Below, in pieces: positions 59,907 through 64,000 of a stretch of 64,000 nucleotides of DNA. Numbering within the stretch: the first letter of the stretch is position 1; the number at the start of each line of letters is the position of its first letter. The notes beneath the pieces were generated by a model. It did no database searches and was not told the origin of the DNA. It saw nothing but the letters and a program-made list of their open reading frames with translations. The position numbers were made by a program, and so were the translations under genes. Source of the DNA: Lachnospiraceae bacterium (lineage in GTDB: Bacteria > Bacillota > Clostridia > Lachnospirales > Lachnospiraceae); the NCBI GenBank assembly GCA_029067085.1, contig JAIEFE010000013.1, positions 62,001-126,000 on the forward strand, given 5' to 3'.

Positions 59907-61421
59907 ATGAGAGGGATAGATACGCAGGTTCGCAAGAACAGAAGACGTATTTTTAAGGAGGTAGCGCATCTTGCCTATCATTCTGAAAATCTGAAGGATG
60001 ATATCGAGGCGCTTCCCTACAAGATCGTGGACTATGATGAGTCCGAATATGAGAGTATATACAGGGAACGTGCAATCGTGCGCGAGAGGATCCGGCTGGC
60101 CATGGGGATGTCCCTTAGGCCGGAGAATGTCCCCGTGCATTTGACGCAGGGACTTGAGGAGAGCAATATCTCTGAAAAGTATTATGAACCGCCGCTGATG
60201 CAGGTGATACCCTCGGCGTGTAATGCATGCCCGGAGAACAGCTACTATGTGACGAACCGCTGTATGGGCTGTGTGGCCCATCCTTGCAGGGAGGTCTGTC
60301 CCAGGGGAGCAATCGCCATGGTGAGCGGCCGTTCCGTGATTGACCCGGAAAAGTGTATCAAGTGTGGTAAATGTAAGGCGGTCTGCCCTTACGATGCGAT
60401 TTCACATCAGGTGAGGCCTTGCGCGGGCGCCTGCGGCGTGAATGCCATTAAAAATGACGAGAAGGGTCGTGCCGTGATCGATAATGATCTCTGCGTTTCC
60501 TGCGGGCAGTGTATGGTGAACTGTCCCTTCGGCGCGATCGCGGACAAGTCGCAGATTTTCCAGCTGATTCGGGCGCTACAGACTGGGGAGAAGATTATAG
60601 CACAGGTTGCGCCGGCTTTTACCGGACAGTTCGGCCCGGATGTGACGCCCGATATGCTGAAAACAGCTCTGAAGGAACTGGGTTTTTATGATGTATATGA
60701 AACAGCGGTAGGTGCGGATATGGGCGCGATCGCGGAGGCGGAACACTATGCAAAGGAGGTCGCCACAGGAAATCAGCCTTTCAGTCTGACGTCCTGCTGT
60801 CCTTCCTGGTCTGTTTTGGCGAAGAAATTCTTTCCTGAGACCATCGACAAGATATCGAATGCACTGACGCCGATGGTGGCGACGGCGAGAATGATCAAGC
60901 AGGAACACCCGGACGCAAGAGTCGTCTTTATCGGACCCTGTGCGTCAAAGAAGCTGGAAGCTTCGCGCAGGACGATCCGTTCTGACGTGGACTTTGTCAT
61001 TACCTTTGAGGAGCTTACAGGCATCTTTGAGGCAAAGGGAATTCTGTTAGATCAGATTCAGGCACTGGATAAACTGAACGGTGCGACCGGTGCGGGACGA
61101 GGCTACGGTGTTGCAGGCGGTGTGGCGAGTGCGATCGAGGAGTGTGTGAGAGAGTACTATCCCGATGTGGAAGTGCACATCGAGCACGCGGAGAGCCTGT
61201 CCGAATGTAAAAAGATACTGATGCTTGCCAAGGCAGGCAAGAAGAACGGCTGCCTGATAGAAGGCATGGCCTGCCCCGGCGGTTGTGTGGCGGGTGCGGG
61301 CACAAACATTGCAGTTCCTGCGGCTGCGAAGGCGCTTGCTTCCTTTAAGGATGCAGCGGAGCAGAAAATACCGGATCCCAGCATGCACCAGAGCCGGGTA
61401 GAGGGTGTGAAAAGTATATAA
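59907..61421 (+). CDS. Monomeric [FeFe] hydrogenase (group B-like)
   Basis: A 504-residue iron-sulfur protein. An N-terminal region with many Cys (CNACPEN, CMGCVAHPCREVCP) precedes two 4Fe-4S motifs (CIKCGKCKAVCP and CVSCGQCMVNCP). The H-cluster domain has L1 TSCCPSW, L2 GPCASKKLEA and L3 EGMACPGGCVAGAG. The L2 GPC and L3 GAG differ from the best-studied group A (MPC, GGG), which points to the group B-type monomeric enzymes of anaerobes. It probably handles H2 with ferredoxin. No maturation genes (hydEFG) are in the window. GGAGG precedes the ATG at 59907; the longer open frame upstream is not supported. Confidence 0.9.
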   Translation: MRGIDTQVRKNRRRIFKEVAHLAYHSENLKDDIEALPYKIVDYDESEYESIYRERAIVRERIRLAMGMSLRPENVPVHLTQGLEESNISEKYYEPPLMQVIPSACNACPENSYYVTNRCMGCVAHPCREVCPRGAIAMVSGRSVIDPEKCIKCGKCKAVCPYDAISHQVRPCAGACGVNAIKNDEKGRAVIDNDLCVSCGQCMVNCPFGAIADKSQIFQLIRALQTGEKIIAQVAPAFTGQFGPDVTPDMLKTALKELGFYDVYETAVGADMGAIAEAEHYAKEVATGNQPFSLTSCCPSWSVLAKKFFPETIDKISNALTPMVATARMIKQEHPDARVVFIGPCASKKLEASRRTIRSDVDFVITFEELTGIFEAKGILLDQIQALDKLNGATGAGRGYGVAGGVASAIEECVREYYPDVEVHIEHAESLSECKKILMLAKAGKKNGCLIEGMACPGGCVAGAGTNIAVPAAAKALASFKDAAEQKIPDPSMHQSRVEGVKSI

Positions 61422-61457
61422 GCAACGAATAAATACAGAAAACAGAGGATGCTGACT

Positions 61458-62921
61458 ATGGAAAAGATCAGAACAAGATACGCGCCCAGTCCCACCGGGA
61501 TGATGCATGTGGGTAATCTGCGGACCGCACTGTATGAATTTTTAATTGCAAAGCATGAAGATGGAGTGTTCATGCTTCGCATTGAGGACACGGATCAGGA
61601 ACGCTTTGTCGAGGGAGCTACGGAACTGATATACCGTACGCTGGACAAGACGGGCATCGTTCACGATGAGGGACCGGACAAGGACGGAGGTTATGGTCCT
61701 TACGTGCAGAGTGAGCGTATGAAGACCGGAATCTATATGGAATATGCAAAGAAACTGATCGAGAAGGGGGAAGCTTATTACTGCTTCTGTGATAAGGAGC
61801 GGCTTGCCTCCCTGAAGACGGAAGTGGTGGAAGGCAAGGAGATCAGTATTTATGACAAGCACTGTCTGCATCTTTCCAAGGAGGAGGTGGAGGCAAATCT
61901 GGCGGCGGGCATGCCCTTTGTCATTCGTCAGAACAATCCTTCGGAGGGTTCCACCACCTTCCATGATAAGCTTTATGGGGACATCACGGTGGAGAACGCT
62001 GAGTTGGATGATATGATACTGATCAAGTCAGACGGTTACCCCACCTACAATTTTGCCAACGTGGTGGATGACCATGTTATGAACATCACACATGTGGTGA
62101 GAGGAAACGAGTATCTCTCATCCGCGCCGAAATACCAGCGGCTGTATGATGCGTTCGGCTGGGAGAGCCCGGTGTATGTGCACCTTCCGTTGATCACGGG
62201 CGAAGATCATAAGAAACTGGCAAAGAGAAGCGGAAACGCCTCCTATATTTTTGAGGAAATGATCAAGAGCGGTTTTCTTCCGGAGGCGGTAGTGAACTAT
62301 ATCGCACTGCTGGGATGGAGTCCTGAGGACAACCGGGAGATCTTCTCTCTCGAGGAGCTGATCAGGGAATTTGATTACCGCAGGATCAGTAAGTCTCCGG
62401 CGGTGTTTGACTACACGAAGCTCAAATGGATGAACGGAGAATACTTGAAAGCAATGGATTTTGACCGCTTTTATGAGATGGCCGAGCCTTATTTAAAGGA
62501 GGCGGTGAAGAAGGATTATAATCTGAAGAAGATCGCTGCCATGGTAAAGACCAGAATTGAGATTTTTCCGGATATCAAAGAGCATGTGGACTTTTTTGAT
62601 GCGCTTCCCGAATACGATACGGCGATGTACACGCACAAGAAGATGAAGACCAATGCGGAAACATCCCTTGCGGTATTAAAGGAACTTCTCCCGATTCTTG
62701 AGGCGCAGGAGGATTATACAAATGATGCGCTCTATCAGACCTTATCCGCCTATGTGGAGGAGAAGGGCTATAAAAACGGTTATGTGATGTGGCCTGTGAG
62801 AACTGCCGTTTCCGGCAAACAGATGACGCCGGGCGGGGCGACGGAACTCATGGAGATTTTGGGAAAGGAAGAATCCCTTGCAAGGATCAGGAAAGGGATC
62901 GAGCTGCTTGAGCAGACCTAG
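61458..62921 (+). CDS. gltX: Glutamyl-tRNA synthetase
   Basis: About 487 residues, class I synthetase. It begins [31 protein letters not shown], which contains the HIGH-type motif as HVGN. The KMSKS-type motif is KKLAKRSG near residue 257, and [18 protein letters not shown] is the usual catalytic segment. The C-terminal anticodon-binding domain (about 330-487) is present. It charges tRNA-Glu (and often tRNA-Gln in Clostridia, corrected by GatCAB). An ATG at 61449 is also in frame; 61458 has better spacing from AGAGG. The next gene starts inside its last codons. Confidence 0.95.
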   Translation: MEKIRTRYAPSPTGMMHVGNLRTALYEFLIAKHEDGVFMLRIEDTDQERFVEGATELIYRTLDKTGIVHDEGPDKDGGYGPYVQSERMKTGIYMEYAKKLIEKGEAYYCFCDKERLASLKTEVVEGKEISIYDKHCLHLSKEEVEANLAAGMPFVIRQNNPSEGSTTFHDKLYGDITVENAELDDMILIKSDGYPTYNFANVVDDHVMNITHVVRGNEYLSSAPKYQRLYDAFGWESPVYVHLPLITGEDHKKLAKRSGNASYIFEEMIKSGFLPEAVVNYIALLGWSPEDNREIFSLEELIREFDYRRISKSPAVFDYTKLKWMNGEYLKAMDFDRFYEMAEPYLKEAVKKDYNLKKIAAMVKTRIEIFPDIKEHVDFFDALPEYDTAMYTHKKMKTNAETSLAVLKELLPILEAQEDYTNDALYQTLSAYVEEKGYKNGYVMWPVRTAVSGKQMTPGGATELMEILGKEESLARIRKGIELLEQT

Positions 62922-64000
62922 GCTTTCCTGTACCAGAGGGCAGGAGGAAGCCATACAGCACACTGACGGGCCTGCGGCCGTTCTGGCCGGGCCCGGCAGC
63001 GGCAAAACCTTTGTCACGACCCATCGCATTCACAGACTCATCACATCACAAGGCGTAGAACCAGCGCAGATCTTGGTCATTACATTCACGAAGGCTGCCG
63101 CGCTTGAAATGCAGGAGAGGTTTTTTCGGTTGATGGAAGACGAGAGACCGCCTGTACACTTCGGCACCTTTCACGCAGTATTCTATTACATCTTACGACA
63201 GTCAGCACAGTATCGCGGCTATACCATTATCACGGAGACGGAGAAACGAAAGCTTGTCAGGGATATGATACCTTCTCACAAGCGGTTTATGGGATTAAAA
63301 GAGGAGGATATCGAAGAGCTATTGACGGAGCTTAGCAGGTTAAAGACAGGCATGAGACAAACAGAACTCTCAATTCAAAATCTGAAAGAGGAGGATTTTC
63401 TGTTTCTGGCGGAGGAATATCAGAGCTGTCTGCGGGAATTTTCAAAATTTGATTTTGACGATCTGGCGAATGTGTGCCTGTCACTTCTGCAAAAAGATGA
63501 GAATTTTCTGAACGGTTGGCGGAAACAGTTTCGCTACATTCTGATTGACGAGTTTCAGGATATTTCTCCCAAACAGTATGAAATTATAAAGTTGATCGCC
63601 GCGCCGAGAGACAATCTTTTTATTGTGGGAGACGACGATCAGGCCATCTATGGCTTTCGCGGGGCAGCACCCGACAGTATGCAGCAGTTTTTTAAGGATT
63701 ACAAAGAGGCAAAGCGGATTCTGCTGGATGTGAATTTCCGCTGTCATGAGGAGATCGTCGCAGCGGCGGGAAAGGTTGTCTCTGTGAACGAAAACCGTCT
63801 GGAAAAAGAGATCAGTGCAAGTCACGAGGAAGGAGTTGGAGTATGTCTTTTTCATGAAGAGACGGAGGAGCATGTCGGGAAGGCTTTGATCCGTGCACTT
63901 GAGGAAGAGCAGGCAGTCGGAAGACTTTCTGAGTGCGCGCTGATCTGTCGTACAAACTTTGACTGTGGGATGTGGGCGCAGATACTCTATGAGGCGAAAC
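62908..64000 (+). CDS. UvrD/PcrA-family superfamily 1 helicase, 3' truncated by window edge
   Basis: The visible 364 residues are the N-terminal half of a UvrD-like helicase. The frame starts at TTG 62908, overlapping the gltX end, with GAAAGGG upstream. Motifs run in order: Q-motif [12 protein letters not shown], Walker A AGPGSGKT, Ia [11 protein letters not shown], then FGTFHAVFY, motif II LIDEFQD and motif [17 protein letters not shown], followed by the motif IV region ([10 protein letters not shown]). The protein continues past position 64000. It unwinds DNA in repair or replication. It is shorter in the 1B region than PcrA, so it may be a smaller paralogue. Confidence 0.9.
   Translation, partial: MSRPRLSCTRGQEEAIQHTDGPAAVLAGPGSGKTFVTTHRIHRLITSQGVEPAQILVITFTKAAALEMQERFFRLMEDERPPVHFGTFHAVFYYILRQSAQYRGYTIITETEKRKLVRDMIPSHKRFMGLKEEDIEELLTELSRLKTGMRQTELSIQNLKEEDFLFLAEEYQSCLREFSKFDFDDLANVCLSLLQKDENFLNGWRKQFRYILIDEFQDISPKQYEIIKLIAAPRDNLFIVGDDDQAIYGFRGAAPDSMQQFFKDYKEAKRILLDVNFRCHEEIVAAAGKVVSVNENRLEKEISASHEEGVGVCLFHEETEEHVGKALIRALEEEQAVGRLSECALICRTNFDCGMWAQILYEAK

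Noticed and set aside
1-64000. CRISPR arrays, tRNA or rRNA genes, transposases, prophage
   Set aside because: No regularly spaced repeats, cloverleaf sequences, rRNA segments or transposase motifs were found by reading both strands.

Overview
The window looks like chromosome of an anaerobic, spore-forming Clostridia species, most likely a Lachnospiraceae-type gut bacterium. The evidence is spoIVA, cotJABC, a GerA/SpoVAF-type germination protein behind a near-perfect sigma-G promoter, a CotF-like coat protein, an oxygen-sensitive class III ribonucleotide reductase (nrdDG) and a monomeric [FeFe] hydrogenase. Codon use and GC are fairly even, except for AT-rich islands at the left edge, at 37.4-39.4 kb and at 52.9-55.3 kb that look acquired or rearranged. 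No rRNA, tRNA, CRISPR array, transposase or phage module was recognised.

Layout. 0-4.7 kb: a truncated winged-helix/membrane protein, then on the minus strand a voltage-gated K+ channel abutting a PAS-GGDEF-EAL protein, a lipoprotein and a membrane protein. 4.7-12.4 kb: a sucrose/fructo-oligosaccharide locus made of a divergent LacI regulator, an LplB-LplC-LplA type importer, an intracellular GH32 hydrolase and a fructokinase. 12.5-17.7 kb: CotF-like protein, hybrid histidine kinase, esterase, PIN-like protein, DUF4358 lipoprotein and a decayed CPBP protease. 17.8-22.1 kb: potABCD polyamine importer with its XRE-cupin regulator. 22.4-25.7 kb: lactonase-family beta-propeller, spoIVA and a YczE-type membrane protein. 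25.7-31.3 kb: a HAD remnant, nucleoside salvage genes (punA, cdd, amidohydrolase), a membrane-anchored MutS-like ATPase, rnhA and a 58-residue membrane peptide. 31.4-35.8 kb: WYL regulator, then nrdD-nrdG-dut behind a promoter with two NrdR boxes. 35.9-39.1 kb: the germination protein, a DUF5808 mini-gene flanked by inverted repeats, and an HTH-PurM fusion. 39.4-47.7 kb: SGNH hydrolase, a GH1 glycosidase fused to mannose-6-phosphate isomerase, a second GGDEF-EAL protein, a tandem flavodoxin-like protein and a type B carboxylesterase. 47.7-50.8 kb: zinc-ribbon peptide, MBOAT acyltransferase and an SGNH-like partner. 50.9-56.4 kb: DUF3892 protein, chemoreceptor, small XRE repressor with palindromic operators, a nucleotidyltransferase resembling aminoglycoside adenylyltransferases sitting inside a broken extra copy of cotJC, then intact cotJABC. 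56.6-64 kb: ABC ATPase with a fused GldF/GldG-type permease, [FeFe] hydrogenase, gltX and the start of a UvrD-family helicase.

The most unusual points are the HTH-PurM fusion whose PurM nucleotide loop is altered, the GH1-ManA bifunctional gene, the broken cotJC copy carrying a resistance-type gene whose last codons are borrowed from cotJC, the terminator arm that doubles as the spoIVA ribosome-binding site, and the 12-bp inverted repeats enclosing the DUF5808 gene. All functions are read from motifs by eye; no database search was run.
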